Of a stretch of DNA of 64,000 nucleotides, positions 38,143-47,103 are shown piece by piece; the stretch's first letter is position 1; every line of letters begins with the position of its first letter. The notes below the pieces were generated by a model, which saw only the letters and a program-made list of their open reading frames with translations, did no database searches and was not told where the DNA came from. The stretch comes from Shinella daejeonensis (GTDB lineage: Bacteria > Pseudomonadota > Alphaproteobacteria > Rhizobiales > Rhizobiaceae), in assembly GCF_024281235.1 (NCBI RefSeq), contig NZ_JAHWXY010000001.1, forward strand, positions 124,001-188,000. Direction: 5' to 3'. Made by a program: the position numbers and the translations under genes.

Positions 38143-39783
38143 TCAAAGGATGAAATCGGTTGCCTTCATCGCCAGAAGCAGGTCGAGCCTGATCGAAAAA
38201 TCGGCCTTGCCGTCACCGTTGACGTCACCGCTGATGAAGGTGTCGCCATTCGACTGGTGGTAGCGCAATTCACCAGCCACCTTATGGAAATCGGCCTTCC
38301 CGATGAACTTGAACGCCTGATTGCCGCCGATCTTCGTATTGGCGTCGATCGCGCCCAGATCGATCTTGTCACCCTGACCGCGCTTGAAGTCGAAGATCGT
38401 GTCGCGGCCGCCGGCGCCGACGGTCGATTCGGAAACGGCCTTGAAGATGAACCGGTCCGCCCCCGCGCCGCCATAAAGCTGGTCCGCGCCGGCGCCGCCA
38501 TAGAGCTTGTCGCTTCCGGCGCCGCCCCGCAACACGTCCTTGCCGGCCCCGCCGTTCAGGACATCGTTGCCGGTGGAACCGTGGATCTTGTCATTACCGT
38601 TCCCGCCGTTCAGCGTGTCATGGCCGGCGCCGCCGACGAGCGTATCGTGGCCGCCGCCGCCGTTGAGCGTATCGTTTCCGCCATAGCCATAGAGCGTGTC
38701 GCTGCCGCCATTGCCGGACAGGACATTCTTGGCCTGGTTGCCGTGGATGACGTCGTTACCGGCGCCGCCCTTGGCGTTTTCAATCAGCGAGCGCTGGTCG
38801 CCCTTGTAGAGCAACGCATTGAAGATGTTGCCCCGGGCATAACCATCGAACGGCCCGCCGCCGAGCCAGGCCAGTTGCACCGGGCTGAACTTGGAATATC
38901 CGCCCGGTCGCAGGTCGAGGCTGAGATCGGTCTTATAGGCGGAAAGGTCGTAGGTATCGGTTCCGCCGCCGTCCCAGATCGTCGCGAAAATGCGGTTGTC
39001 ACCTGGTTCGATGGCCAGTTTGCCGTTGACGAACGTGTCGCCGCTGTCGGGGGTCCACCGGTAGACGGTATTGCCGCTGTTGACCTTGAAATTCGCGCCA
39101 TACATATATTGCAGGGCCGCGATGTCGGCCATCATGAACGTTTGGGGCGCACCGAACATCTCGTAATCGTAGCCGGACCAGATGTCTCCTACGAAGCTAC
39201 GATAGCTCATGATGCTGAATTCGATACTGTTCGTCTCGTCCGGCATCGAACCGTAAATCGCCGTTTCCTGCGGATGCTTCAGGCCGAGCGCATGCCCCAG
39301 TTCGTGCAGGAGCGTATGCCAGGCGTAATTGCCGGCGCGCGGGGCGCGAAGATCATTGTGGGTGCCGGCATAGGCCGTTCCGAACCAGATATCGCCATCG
39401 TCGGCGGAATCGGGCGTCAGCACGTTCCCCGGAAAATCCGCGACTTCCGCCGTTCCCGGCTCGTCCGACTGGGCAAAGCGGATGGTGGCGTTGTTGGCGT
39501 TGCCGAGGGTGAATTTCAGATTAGTGAAACCCTCGACGGAAAAGCCGTCGTTGGCCTTGTTGCCATCGGAAGTCTCCATTCCGAAAAGCGCTGCGGCTTT
39601 CTGCGCCTGGGAAATGGAGTTAAAGCCGTATTCCTTGTATCCGGAATAGCTATAGTTCGAGGATAGTTCCGGAAAAGCGTATGTTATTGTCTTTGTTGCC
39701 CACGCTTTTCCGACAAGCATGGAATCGACAAAAATATCACCGGTGGCGTCCACCGTTCTCGTAGATGTTACAAGACCCGACAT
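38143..39783 (-). CDS. M10 serralysin-type RTX metalloprotease
   Basis: A zinc endopeptidase of 546 residues. The catalytic HExxHxxGxxH is HELGHALGLKHP (His160, Glu161, His164, His170) with the Met-turn IMSYRS (Met192). A C-terminal calcium-binding RTX parallel beta-roll with about ten GGxGxDxLx-type nonapeptides spans residues 339-445 (bases 38449-38769). The last 100 residues form the usual domain ending in a hydrophobic tail (ATDFIL). There is no N-terminal signal peptide, so secretion should be by a type I system; no ABC/HlyD/TolC genes lie in the window. The start has GGGGGATGGGAG upstream and an AT-rich leader. Confidence 0.93.
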   Translation of the reverse strand: MSGLVTSTRTVDATGDIFVDSMLVGKAWATKTITYAFPELSSNYSYSGYKEYGFNSISQAQKAAALFGMETSDGNKANDGFSVEGFTNLKFTLGNANNATIRFAQSDEPGTAEVADFPGNVLTPDSADDGDIWFGTAYAGTHNDLRAPRAGNYAWHTLLHELGHALGLKHPQETAIYGSMPDETNSIEFSIMSYRSFVGDIWSGYDYEMFGAPQTFMMADIAALQYMYGANFKVNSGNTVYRWTPDSGDTFVNGKLAIEPGDNRIFATIWDGGGTDTYDLSAYKTDLSLDLRPGGYSKFSPVQLAWLGGGPFDGYARGNIFNALLYKGDQRSLIENAKGGAGNDVIHGNQAKNVLSGNGGSDTLYGYGGNDTLNGGGGHDTLVGGAGHDTLNGGNGNDKIHGSTGNDVLNGGAGKDVLRGGAGSDKLYGGAGADQLYGGAGADRFIFKAVSESTVGAGGRDTIFDFKRGQGDKIDLGAIDANTKIGGNQAFKFIGKADFHKVAGELRYHQSNGDTFISGDVNGDGKADFSIRLDLLLAMKATDFIL

Positions 39784-39826
39784 CTCCCATCCCCCTCAAA
39801 AATTTAGGATCTCCGGTTTTCCCTGT

Positions 39827-39854
39827 AAAACGGCCCTTCCCAAGGGACCGTTTT
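39827..39854 (-). promoter_or_regulatory. Hairpin in the protease leader, possibly an attenuator
   Basis: AAAACGG...CCGTTTT with inner CCCTT/AAGGG forms a stem of about 11 pairs with one mismatch. On the minus strand it is followed by TTTTA and lies about 44 nt before the protease ATG, inside the probable leader. It may be a terminator-like attenuator or simply a stabilising hairpin. Confidence 0.35.
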
Positions 39855-40009
39855 CTGCCTTATCATAATAAGCAGTAGATCATATAACGCGCAAACTTGA
39901 TATGATATTAGCAACGGTTGTAAAGATTTTTTTTATTGTCTCGCTCGGGATGGTTTCACCCGGGATTGCGCCTGAAAACGACTTAACCCGAAATGGAAGG
40001 CTGACCTCG

Positions 40010-40177
40010 ATGGAAACGCCACCGGATCCGGAAAAGGCGGTTGCGGCGGAATACGAGAGGCTGCGCGCCAAGGGCACCCGTGCCGCACTCGAACTGTTCA
40101 TCGCCCGCCACCCCTCCCACCCGCTGGCGAACAAGGCCCGCGAGGAAATAAGGGCCATGCCCGCGCCCGGAGATTGA
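40010..40177 (+). CDS. Small hypothetical protein of 55 residues
   Basis: A short frame starting at ATG 40010-40012, with GGAAGG nine bases upstream. The product (METPPDPEKAVAAEYERLR...) is helical and charged, with an alternating pattern that resembles a TPR-like helix pair (EYERLRAKGTRAALELFIARHPSHPLANKAREEI). No signal peptide or membrane segment. The frame extends upstream into AT-rich DNA, but the codon use becomes regular only from this ATG. The function is unknown; it lies 127 nt ahead of hspQ. Confidence 0.55.
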   Translation: METPPDPEKAVAAEYERLRAKGTRAALELFIARHPSHPLANKAREEIRAMPAPGD

Positions 40178-40304
40178 CGGCGGCGATCCCGTTGCGGACA
40201 GTCGCAGCAGCCGGTCACAGCCTCGGCCATGCCCGGCCGAACCCCGCAACCCCTTGATGTTTCACGGCGCCACCCCAAATAATCATCCGAAAGGTAGGTA
40301 CGCC

Positions 40305-40637
40305 ATGAAAATGCGAAGCGCAAAATTTGCGATCGGCGACGTGGTCCGCCACCGGGATTTTCCCTTCCGTGGCGTGATCTTCGACGTCGATCCCGAATTC
40401 TCCAATACGGAGGAATGGTGGAACGCCATTCCGGTCGCCATAAGACCCGCGAGGGATCAGCCGTTCTATCATCTCTTCGCCGAGAATGACGAGACGGACT
40501 ATGTCGCCTATGTCTCCGAACAGAACCTGGTGGCCGACGACAGCGGCACGCCGATCCGTCACCCGCAGGTGCGGGCGTTGATGGATGTGGCGAACGGGCA
40601 TTATCGCTGGAAACAGCAGGATACCCTCTTCCACTGA
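40305..40637 (+). CDS. hspQ: Heat shock protein HspQ (YccV-like)
   Basis: A protein of 110 residues with the YccV/hemimethylated DNA-binding fold (FAIGDVVRHRDFPFRGVIFDVDPEF, as AIGDVVRHRDFPFRGVIFD; YVSEQNLV). HspQ in E. coli stabilises other proteins against DnaA mutant phenotypes and is a substrate and enhancer of Lon. I start at ATG 40305-40307 with AAGGTAGG upstream. Convergent with thrS over a shared terminator. Confidence 0.88.
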   Translation: MKMRSAKFAIGDVVRHRDFPFRGVIFDVDPEFSNTEEWWNAIPVAIRPARDQPFYHLFAENDETDYVAYVSEQNLVADDSGTPIRHPQVRALMDVANGHYRWKQQDTLFH

Positions 40638-40650
40638 GAACACCGATTGA

Positions 40651-40684
40651 AAAGGCCCGGCCGGAGCGATCCGGCCGGGCCTTT
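40651..40684. terminator. Bidirectional terminator between hspQ and thrS
   Basis: A perfect 15-bp stem (AAAGGCCCGGCCGGA/TCCGGCCGGGCCTTT) with a 4-nt loop, flanked by A and T runs, serves both convergent genes. Confidence 0.85.
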
Positions 40685-40710
40685 GTCATGTCACGCGGCG
40701 GCCCGCATCC

Positions 40711-42687
40711 TCAGGCAAGGCCAGCCTTGCGCTTGAGATCGGGGGCCATGGCCTCCAGCCGCAGGGCCTCGATCGCCGCGTCGAGCGCCATCGGCGTCTG
40801 GTTCTGCGAGCCGAGGCGGCGGATATTGACGGAGCCCTCCTCCGCCTCGCGCCGGCCGCAGACGAGAATGACCGGCACCTTGGTCACCGAATGCTCGCGG
40901 ACCTTGTAGTTGATCTTCTCGTTGCGAAGATCGGTCTCGACGGTCAGCCCCGCCTCGCGCAGCCTGTCCGCCACCTCGCGGGCGTAATCGTCCGCCTCGG
41001 AGGTGATGGTCGCCACCACCACCTGCAAGGGCGAGATCCACAGCGGCATGTGGCCGGCGAAATTCTCGATCAGGATGCCGAGGAAGCGCTCCATGGAGCC
41101 GCAGATGGCGCGGTGGATCATCACCGGCTGCCGCTTCTCCGAATTCTGGTCGATATAGAAGGCGCCGAAGCGTTCGGGCAGGTTGAAGTCGACCTGCGTG
41201 GTGCCGCACTGCCATTCGCGGCCGATGGCGTCCTTGAGCGTATATTCGAACTTCGGCCCGTAGAACGCGCCCTCGCCCGGCAGGACACCGGTCTTGATGC
41301 GCCCGCCGGATTGCGCCTCGATCTCTTTCAGAACGTCCATCATGACGCTTTCGGCCCGGTCCCAGAGATCGTCGGAACCGACACGCTTTTCCGGGCGGGT
41401 GGAGAGTTTCACCACGACCTCGTCGAAGCCGAAATCCTTGTAGACCGAGAGGATGAGGTCGTTGATGCGAAGGCATTCGGCCGCCATCTGCTCGTCGGTG
41501 CAGAAGACATGGGCATCGTCCTGGGTGAAGCCGCGCACGCGCATCAACCCATGCAGCGCGCCGGAAGGCTCGTAGCGATGCACATTGCCGAATTCCGCAA
41601 GACGGACAGGCAGTTCGCGATAGGACTTCAAGCCATGCTTGAAGATCTGAACATGGCCCGGGCAGTTCATCGGCTTCAGCGCGAAGACGCGCTCGTCGTC
41701 GGTCTCGTCGCCGGCGACCGTCACCTTGAACATATTGTCGCGATACCAGCCCCAGTGGCCGGACGTTTCCCAGAGCGACTTGTCGAGCACCTGCGGCGCG
41801 TTCACCTCTTCATAGGTGCCGTCGAGCCGCCGGCGCATATAGGCGACAAGCGTCTGGAATATGCGCCAGCCCTTGCCGTGCCAGAAGACGACGCCCGGTC
41901 CCTCCTCCTGAAAATGGAACAGGTCCATTTCGCGGCCAAGCCGGCGATGGTCGCGCTTTTCGGCCTCGGCGAGAATGTTGAGATAGGTGTCGAGTTCCTG
42001 CTGCGTGCGCCAGGCGGTGCCGTAGATGCGCGTCAGCATCGGGTTGTTGCTGTCGCCGCGCCAATAGGCGCCCGCCACCTTCATCAGCTTGAAGGCCGTG
42101 CCGATCTGGCCGGTCGCCGCCATATGCGGCCCGCGGCAGAGGTCGAACCAGTCGCCCTGATAATAGATCTTGAGATCCTGCCCCTCGGGAATCGCATCGA
42201 CCAGCTCGACCTTGTAGGCCTCGCCCTTGTCGGCAAAGACCTGCTTCGCCTTGTCGCGCGACCACACCTCCCGGGTGAAGGGCTTGTTGCGCTGGATGAT
42301 CTCTTTCATGCGCTTTTCGATCTTCGGCAGATCGTCCGGCGTGAAGGGCTCGTCCTTGGCGAAATCGTAATAGAAGCCGTTGTCGATGACCGGCCCGATG
42401 GTCACCTGCGTGCCGGGCCACAGTTCCTGCACGGCCTCGGCCATCACATGGGCGGCGTCGTGGCGGATCAGTTCCAGCGCCCGGTCGTCCTCGCGGGTGA
42501 CGATCTCGATCCGCCCGTTTGCAACGGTGTCGGAGAGATCGCGCAGCTCGCCATCGAGCGCGATGGCGATCGCCTTCTTGGCCAGCGACTTGGAAATCGC
42601 CTCGGCCACGTCGCGGCCCGTCGAGCCCGCGGGATATTCGCGGACGGAGCCATCGGGAAAAGTCAGGGAAACAGGTGCGGACATCAT
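40711..42687 (-). CDS. thrS: Threonyl-tRNA synthetase
   Basis: A class II synthetase of 658 residues with all usual domains: N-terminal TGS ([14 protein letters not shown]), editing domain with HxxxH ([12 protein letters not shown]), catalytic core (motif 2 [14 protein letters not shown]; zinc ligands Cys/His, [12 protein letters not shown]), and C-terminal anticodon domain. The start is at one of two adjacent ATGs; AGGAG is upstream. It charges tRNA-Thr and edits Ser-tRNA-Thr. No leader control element is seen. Confidence 0.97.
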   Translation of the reverse strand: MMSAPVSLTFPDGSVREYPAGSTGRDVAEAISKSLAKKAIAIALDGELRDLSDTVANGRIEIVTREDDRALELIRHDAAHVMAEAVQELWPGTQVTIGPVIDNGFYYDFAKDEPFTPDDLPKIEKRMKEIIQRNKPFTREVWSRDKAKQVFADKGEAYKVELVDAIPEGQDLKIYYQGDWFDLCRGPHMAATGQIGTAFKLMKVAGAYWRGDSNNPMLTRIYGTAWRTQQELDTYLNILAEAEKRDHRRLGREMDLFHFQEEGPGVVFWHGKGWRIFQTLVAYMRRRLDGTYEEVNAPQVLDKSLWETSGHWGWYRDNMFKVTVAGDETDDERVFALKPMNCPGHVQIFKHGLKSYRELPVRLAEFGNVHRYEPSGALHGLMRVRGFTQDDAHVFCTDEQMAAECLRINDLILSVYKDFGFDEVVVKLSTRPEKRVGSDDLWDRAESVMMDVLKEIEAQSGGRIKTGVLPGEGAFYGPKFEYTLKDAIGREWQCGTTQVDFNLPERFGAFYIDQNSEKRQPVMIHRAICGSMERFLGILIENFAGHMPLWISPLQVVVATITSEADDYAREVADRLREAGLTVETDLRNEKINYKVREHSVTKVPVILVCGRREAEEGSVNIRRLGSQNQTPMALDAAIEALRLEAMAPDLKRKAGLA

Positions 42688-42834
42688 AAAGTCTCCTATC
42701 CAGTCCCGCCAACGAATGCGGGTGGTATGCGAAGGAATGCGCCGGGAAAGCCGGCATGTTGCGCAGGCGGTATAAGGGGAAATCGGATGGATTGGAAGGG
42801 GCGGGAGCTAACCGCCGTCTTCAGAACGGGACCG

Positions 42835-43215
42835 TCAGCCGCGCTCGCCCTTCGAGACGCGCCACAGGCGCCAGGGCGCCCACCAGCGCCAGCGGCTTTC
42901 TCGCACTTCTGGCACGGGATCGAAACCGTGCGTGCCGCCCGGGCCGCAGCGGGCGACGCGGAAGAGCGTCAGGAAGCCGCCCTGCCAGAGGCCGTGGCGC
43001 GCAACCGCCTCGTAGCCGTATTCGGAACAGGTCGGCAGGTGCCGGCAGGCATTGCCGATGAAACCGGAAAGCGTCAGCTGATAGAGCCGGATCAGCCCCA
43101 TGCCGAACAGGCGTCCCGGCGTCCGGCGGAACGCGCCCCGCCAGTTGCGGCCGGAATGGCGCGGGCGTTCGGGGCGGTGTTGGGACGGATGGCCGCAACC
43201 GGGAGCGTCACACAT
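42835..43215 (-). CDS. yidD: YidD-type membrane protein insertion efficiency factor
   Basis: The 126-residue protein holds the YidD core LIRLYQLTLSGFIGNACRHLPTCSEYGYEAV (as HLPTCSEYGYEA) and FRVARCGPGGTHGFDPVP. YidD helps YidC insert membrane proteins. The N-terminal 35 residues are longer than in E. coli YidD and Arg/His-rich, as in some rhizobial homologues. The C-terminus is Trp-rich. It lies 15 nt after the SufU-like gene. Confidence 0.9.
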   Translation of the reverse strand: MCDAPGCGHPSQHRPERPRHSGRNWRGAFRRTPGRLFGMGLIRLYQLTLSGFIGNACRHLPTCSEYGYEAVARHGLWQGGFLTLFRVARCGPGGTHGFDPVPEVRESRWRWWAPWRLWRVSKGERG

Positions 43216-43230
43216 CGGCGCGTCCCGCCC

Positions 43231-43677
43231 TCACCCGGCCGTTTCCAGCCGTTTCGCCTCGATCTGGCCGATGGCGTCGACCACCGCGTCGAACGTCAGC
43301 ATGGTGGAGGCGTGGCGGGCCTTGTAGTCCTTGACGGGCTTGAGGAAGCGCATGTCCTCGAAACGGCCTTCCGGTCCCTCGCCGCCGGCCTTCAGCATGG
43401 CGAGCATGTCCTCGCGCGCCTTGCGGATCTCGGCCACCGTCGCGCCCACCGCATGGCGCGCCATGATCGAGGAGGACGCCTGGCCGAGCGCGCAGGCCCT
43501 CACCTCATGGGCGAAATCGCTGACGCGATCGCCGTCGAGCTTCAACCATACCCGGACACGCGATCCGCACAGCTTCGAATGGGCGCCGGCCTCCGCATCG
43601 GCGTCGGCAAGCGTGCCGATGCGCGGGATATTGCCGGCGAATTCAAGGATACGGCTGTTGTAGATATCGTCCATCAT
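43231..43677 (-). CDS. IscU/SufU-like protein lacking the third ligand Cys
   Basis: The 148-residue protein matches the iron-sulfur scaffold family (MMDDIYNSRILEFAGN, LCGSRVRVWLKLDGD, ACALGQASSSIM). Cys37 and Cys62 agree with the first two ligand cysteines, but the Asp next to the first is Ser39 and the third Cys is Ala123 (YKARHASTML where SufU has PARIKCATL). It is therefore unlikely to hold a cluster in the usual way. I choose the ATG at 43675-43677; a TTG 48 bp upstream is also in frame. It lies next to yidD and divergent from folE. Confidence 0.85.
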   Translation of the reverse strand: MMDDIYNSRILEFAGNIPRIGTLADADAEAGAHSKLCGSRVRVWLKLDGDRVSDFAHEVRACALGQASSSIMARHAVGATVAEIRKAREDMLAMLKAGGEGPEGRFEDMRFLKPVKDYKARHASTMLTFDAVVDAIGQIEAKRLETAG

Positions 43678-43934
43678 GGTTCGGTGATCCGCGATTTTTG
43701 CTGAAACTTCAATGATCCGCGTCAATTATTCCAGGGTCGTCGAGAAAAAAGCACGGCGTGTCGCCATCGGCCCCTTTCGCAACGCCCGACCGATATTATA
43801 TGATAACTCGTGTTGGGGTGAGCGTTTTGCAAGCGTGAGACACTCACCTGTTGTTTGGGAAACCGTGCCGGACGGTCGATGGCAGTGACAAGCCGCGACC
43901 CGAAAGCCCCGGAGCCCGCCAACGGAACCCATGC

Positions 43935-43992
43935 CTGCAGGTTAGGCGAATGGCCAGTGGCGAGTCCGAGATACACGTCAGATAACCTGTAG
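43935..43992 (+). promoter_or_regulatory. Structured folE leader, candidate THF-II (folE) riboswitch
   Basis: CTGCAGGTTA (43935-43944) pairs with TAACCTGTAG (43983-43992) over ten positions with one G-U pair, enclosing about 38 nt. The right arm abuts the AGAGG ribosome binding site of folE. The folE RNA motif (THF-II riboswitch) is known from alphaproteobacteria exactly in this place. I cannot verify its conserved core by eye. Confidence 0.4.
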
Positions 43993-44008
43993 AGAGGTCA
44001 GTTCCGTC

Positions 44009-44620
44009 ATGGACGCCATCGTCAAGAATTTCCCGCGTGTCGAGGATGACTCCGCACGCCCGACGCAGAAGGAAGCCGAGGACGCCGTCCGCGTGCTGTT
44101 GCGCTGGGCCGGCGACGACCCGACGCGCGAAGGGCTGCTCGATACGCCGTCGCGCGTCGCCAAGGCCTATCGCGAGCTGTTTTCCGGCTATGACCTGGCC
44201 GCCGAGGATGTTCTCGGCCGCACCTTCGAGGAGGTGGCCGGCTATGACGACATGGTGCTGGTCAAGGATATTTCCTTCTTCTCCCATTGCGAGCACCACA
44301 TGGTCCCGATCATCGGCAGGGCGCATGTCGCCTATCTGCCGAAGGGGCGCGTTCTCGGCCTGTCGAAGATCGCGCGCGTGGTCGAGATTTTCGGCCGGCG
44401 TCTTCAGACGCAGGAAACCATGACCGCGCAGATCGCCACGGCGATCGACGAGACGCTCGATCCCCGCGGCGTGGCGGTGATGATCGAGGCCGAGCATATG
44501 TGCATGGCGATGCGCGGCATCCAGAAACAGGGCTCGACGACGCTGACCACCACCTTCACCGGCGCCTTCAAGACCGAGCCCGCCGAACAGGCGCGCTTCA
44601 TGACGATGCTGCGGAGCTGA
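44009..44620 (+). CDS. folE: GTP cyclohydrolase I
   Basis: The 203-residue enzyme converts GTP to dihydroneopterin triphosphate, first step of folate synthesis. Motifs: [39 protein letters not shown] (zinc Cys and His; seen as [10 protein letters not shown]), [20 protein letters not shown] and a C-terminal [12 protein letters not shown] (second zinc Cys). It has the AGAGG site next to the leader stem and precedes hisI by 29 nt. Confidence 0.97.
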   Translation: MDAIVKNFPRVEDDSARPTQKEAEDAVRVLLRWAGDDPTREGLLDTPSRVAKAYRELFSGYDLAAEDVLGRTFEEVAGYDDMVLVKDISFFSHCEHHMVPIIGRAHVAYLPKGRVLGLSKIARVVEIFGRRLQTQETMTAQIATAIDETLDPRGVAVMIEAEHMCMAMRGIQKQGSTTLTTTFTGAFKTEPAEQARFMTMLRS

Positions 44621-44649
44621 CGGCTCCCCAACCGGACGGACCGGACAAG

Positions 44650-45102
44650 ATGCCGATGACCTTCCCTCCTCCCTCCCGGGACAAGGCCGCGCTTGAAACC
44701 GGCGCGGTCTTCACGCCCCGTTTCGACGGAAACGGCCTCGTCACCGCCGTGGTTACCGACGCGCGCGACGGCGAATTGCTGATGGTCGCGCATATGAACG
44801 CCGAAGCCCTGGCGCTCACGCTTCAGACCGGCATCGCTCATTACTGGAGCCGCTCGAGAAATGCGCTGTGGAAGAAGGGCGAAAGCTCGGGCAATCTCCA
44901 GACCGTGGTGGAACTGCGCACGGATTGCGATCAGGACGCCGTCTGGCTGAAGGTCTCGGTCGCCGGCCACGACGCCACCTGCCACACCGGCCGCCGCTCC
45001 TGCTTCTACCGCACCGTCTCGGCCGCCCCCGGAGGCGCGACCCTTGCGATGACCGGCGGCGAACCGCAGTTCGATCCTGATACGGTCTATAGCAACTCAT
45101 AG
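44650..45102 (+). CDS. hisI: Phosphoribosyl-AMP cyclohydrolase
   Basis: The 150-residue HisI opens the purine ring of PR-AMP in histidine synthesis. Motifs: [35 protein letters not shown], and [11 protein letters not shown] with the zinc cysteines. It is the single-function form without HisE. Two ATGs at 44650 and 44656 are candidates; both fit. It follows folE on the same strand. Confidence 0.95.
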   Translation: MPMTFPPPSRDKAALETGAVFTPRFDGNGLVTAVVTDARDGELLMVAHMNAEALALTLQTGIAHYWSRSRNALWKKGESSGNLQTVVELRTDCDQDAVWLKVSVAGHDATCHTGRRSCFYRTVSAAPGGATLAMTGGEPQFDPDTVYSNS

Positions 45103-45468
45103 GCTGTGCTCGCACCGGACGGTTGGCACTGTCCGATTCCGGCACGGATTCACCAATTTGCAACGGGTTGAGCGCCTAATGACAGCAGGATGACGGCACC
45201 TGCCCCGTCATGTGGGTGAAATAATGGAACCCTTTCGCTGGAATGCGTCACGACCGGCTTCGAGTCTCCGCCTATGTGGGACCAGACAGGCGTGCACGGA
45301 TTTCCCGCTTCTCAGTCCGCCGCCGCTTTCGACGGGCAACCAGACGCAAAATCTCGTCCCCGCAGTCACGGATTGCGCTATCCTTGTCTTCGAACGTGAA
45401 GCCATCGCGGCCTATTGGGAGGAACCGATTGCGCGGCTGCGAATTTCTCTTCAGGAGGGAGACGTGGC
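45103..45468. other. Intergenic region hisI-patatin
   Basis: The 366 bp contain a possible small frame (45224-45475, listed separately). No repeat, tRNA or obvious terminator was seen; the base composition is slightly less GC-rich than in the flanking genes. Confidence 0.5.
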
Positions 45469-45475
45469 ATGTTGA
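45224..45475 (+). CDS. Possible small upstream ORF coupled to the patatin gene
   Basis: An ATG frame of 83 codons with a GGGTGA-like site. Its stop TGA overlaps the patatin ATG, and the ribosome binding site AGGAGGGAGA of the patatin gene lies inside its last codons, a layout typical of translational coupling. The second half shows codon use like a real gene (TDCAILVFEREAIAAYWEE). I do not recognise a family. It may be a chance frame. Confidence 0.3.
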   Translation: MEPFRWNASRPASSLRLCGTRQACTDFPLLSPPPLSTGNQTQNLVPAVTDCAILVFEREAIAAYWEEPIARLRISLQEGDVAC

Positions 45476-46428
45476 ACTGGAGTCTTAATCGCAATCTGGA
45501 AGCCAGCGCCTCCGACTTTGGCGACCCGACCTTGAACGACATGCCCCCCGAGCCAATTGCAGCCCCGCCCGTCAAGCCGAAGATAGCCCTCGCATTGGGC
45601 GGCGGTGCCGCGCGCGGCTGGGCGCACATCGGCGTCCTGCGTGCGCTCGACGAGGAGGGGATAGACGTCAGCATGATTGCCGGGACCTCCATCGGCGCGC
45701 TGGTCGGCGGCTGTTATCTGGCCGGCAAACTCGATGAACTGGAAGCCTTTGCCCGCTCGCTCACCATGCGGCGTATCGCAAGCCTTCTCGATTTCACGAT
45801 CCGCGGTTCCGGGCTTTTTGGCGGCATGCGGCTGACGCGGCGCATGCAGGAGCATCTGGAAACCCATCTGATCGAGGATCTCGGACGGCCCTTCGTGGCC
45901 GTTGCGACCGAGGTCAACAGCGGTCACGAGGTCTGGATCAACAGCGGATCGCTGATCACCGCCATCCGCGCCTCCTATGCGTTGCCGGGTATCTTCGAAC
46001 CGGTCAAATGCAATGGCCGCACGCTGGTCGACGGCGCACTGGTCAATCCAGTCCCGGTTTCCGTCTGCCGCTCCTACGAGGAGCAGCTGGTGGTGGCCGT
46101 CAATCTCAACTACGACCTCTACGGCCGATCGGCGGTGATCAAGCACAACGCCGGAACGCAGGGGCCGGAAGAGCCCCGGCAGGAGAGCGGCGCCGCCCGG
46201 CTGGGCCTTGCCGCCGTCATGGTGCAGTCCTTCAACATCATTCAGGACCGCGTGACCCGGGCGCGGCTTGCCGGCGATCCGCCGGACATGGCGCTGCACC
46301 CGAAATTGTCGGATATCGGTCTGTCGGAATTCCACCGCGCCGGCGAGGCGATCGAGCGGGGCTATCTGGAAGCCAAGGCGCGGATTTTCGAGATCACACG
46401 GATACTGGACGTGATACACGCCCGATAG
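45469..46428 (+). CDS. Patatin-like phospholipase (RssA type)
   Basis: The 319-residue protein has the patatin domain: oxyanion loop ALGGGAARGWAHIG (about residues 40-53), nucleophile AGTSIGALVGG (Ser in GTSIG) and the catalytic Asp in LVDGALVNPVPV. No signal peptide is visible. Such proteins are lipid acyl hydrolases; the substrate is unknown. The ATG has AGGAGGGAGA 10 bases upstream. The next gene on the other strand is a CBS protein. Confidence 0.92.
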   Translation: MLNWSLNRNLEASASDFGDPTLNDMPPEPIAAPPVKPKIALALGGGAARGWAHIGVLRALDEEGIDVSMIAGTSIGALVGGCYLAGKLDELEAFARSLTMRRIASLLDFTIRGSGLFGGMRLTRRMQEHLETHLIEDLGRPFVAVATEVNSGHEVWINSGSLITAIRASYALPGIFEPVKCNGRTLVDGALVNPVPVSVCRSYEEQLVVAVNLNYDLYGRSAVIKHNAGTQGPEEPRQESGAARLGLAAVMVQSFNIIQDRVTRARLAGDPPDMALHPKLSDIGLSEFHRAGEAIERGYLEAKARIFEITRILDVIHAR

Positions 46429-46510
46429 GCGATGGGAAGAGCTGTGACCGGAATTTCTCGGGGGTATGGGTTGGCGGGCGAAGCGGAACAATCCCTCCGC
46501 CCGGCAAAAA

Positions 46511-46939
46511 TCAGCTGGCGATATAGGCCTTGATGGCGTCCGCTTCCCGTTCGATGACGCGGATATGGGATTTCACCACGTCGCCGATGGAGATGATGCC
46601 GACGAGACGGCCGTCCTTTTCGACCGGGATATGACGAGCGCGGAAATTGCTCATCATTTCCATGATCTCCTCGACGGTCTGGGTTTCGTCGCACCGGTGG
46701 ACGTTCCCCCACATGATGGAGGATATCGGCTTATCCAGGCATTCGCCTCCGACCCGGGCGATGGCCGCCACGATATCGCGCTCGGTAAGGATTCCGGCGA
46801 TCCGGTCGTTGCGGTCGACAATGACGATGGCGCCGATATGGTTTTCATGAAGATAGACGGCGGCCTGCCGAACCGTCAGTTGCGGACCGCCGGTAACGAC
46901 GTTACGGCCCTTCTCGTCCAGGATCGTCTTCACATGCAT
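46511..46939 (-). CDS. Two-CBS-domain protein
   Basis: The 142-residue protein consists of a pair of CBS domains (about residues 8-65 and 77-135), with GAIVIVDRNDRIAGILTERDIV and IPVEKDGRLVGIISIGDVVK (as DRIAGILTERD and GRLVGIISIGD). CBS pairs bind adenine nucleotides and act as energy sensors. No partner enzyme is fused. The target is unknown. Confidence 0.9.
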   Translation of the reverse strand: MHVKTILDEKGRNVVTGGPQLTVRQAAVYLHENHIGAIVIVDRNDRIAGILTERDIVAAIARVGGECLDKPISSIMWGNVHRCDETQTVEEIMEMMSNFRARHIPVEKDGRLVGIISIGDVVKSHIRVIEREADAIKAYIAS

Positions 46940-47103
46940 GCTTACCTCCCGTGTACATCATGACCAGAGAGGCGGGGCCGCCGTACAGGCTCGCCCTGCC
47001 AGCCTCGACGGCTCCCTCCTCCAGAGAGAAACCGCCGAACCGGCCGCATGCGCGACCGGAACACGATCATGGTGCGTCACGAAAAAGGCGAATGCAAGAC
47101 CGC

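Noticed and set aside
37785-38153. A 122-codon plus-strand ORF upstream of the protease terminator
   Set aside because: No ribosome binding site, no domain, and it runs across the protease terminator hairpin.
38449-38769. Regular short repeats that resemble a CRISPR or minisatellite
   Set aside because: They are in frame and encode the GGxGxD nonapeptides of the RTX protease.
42688-42834. A T-box or other leader control before thrS or yidD
   Set aside because: No T-box core sequence or antiterminator pair was seen; such elements are not typical for this group.
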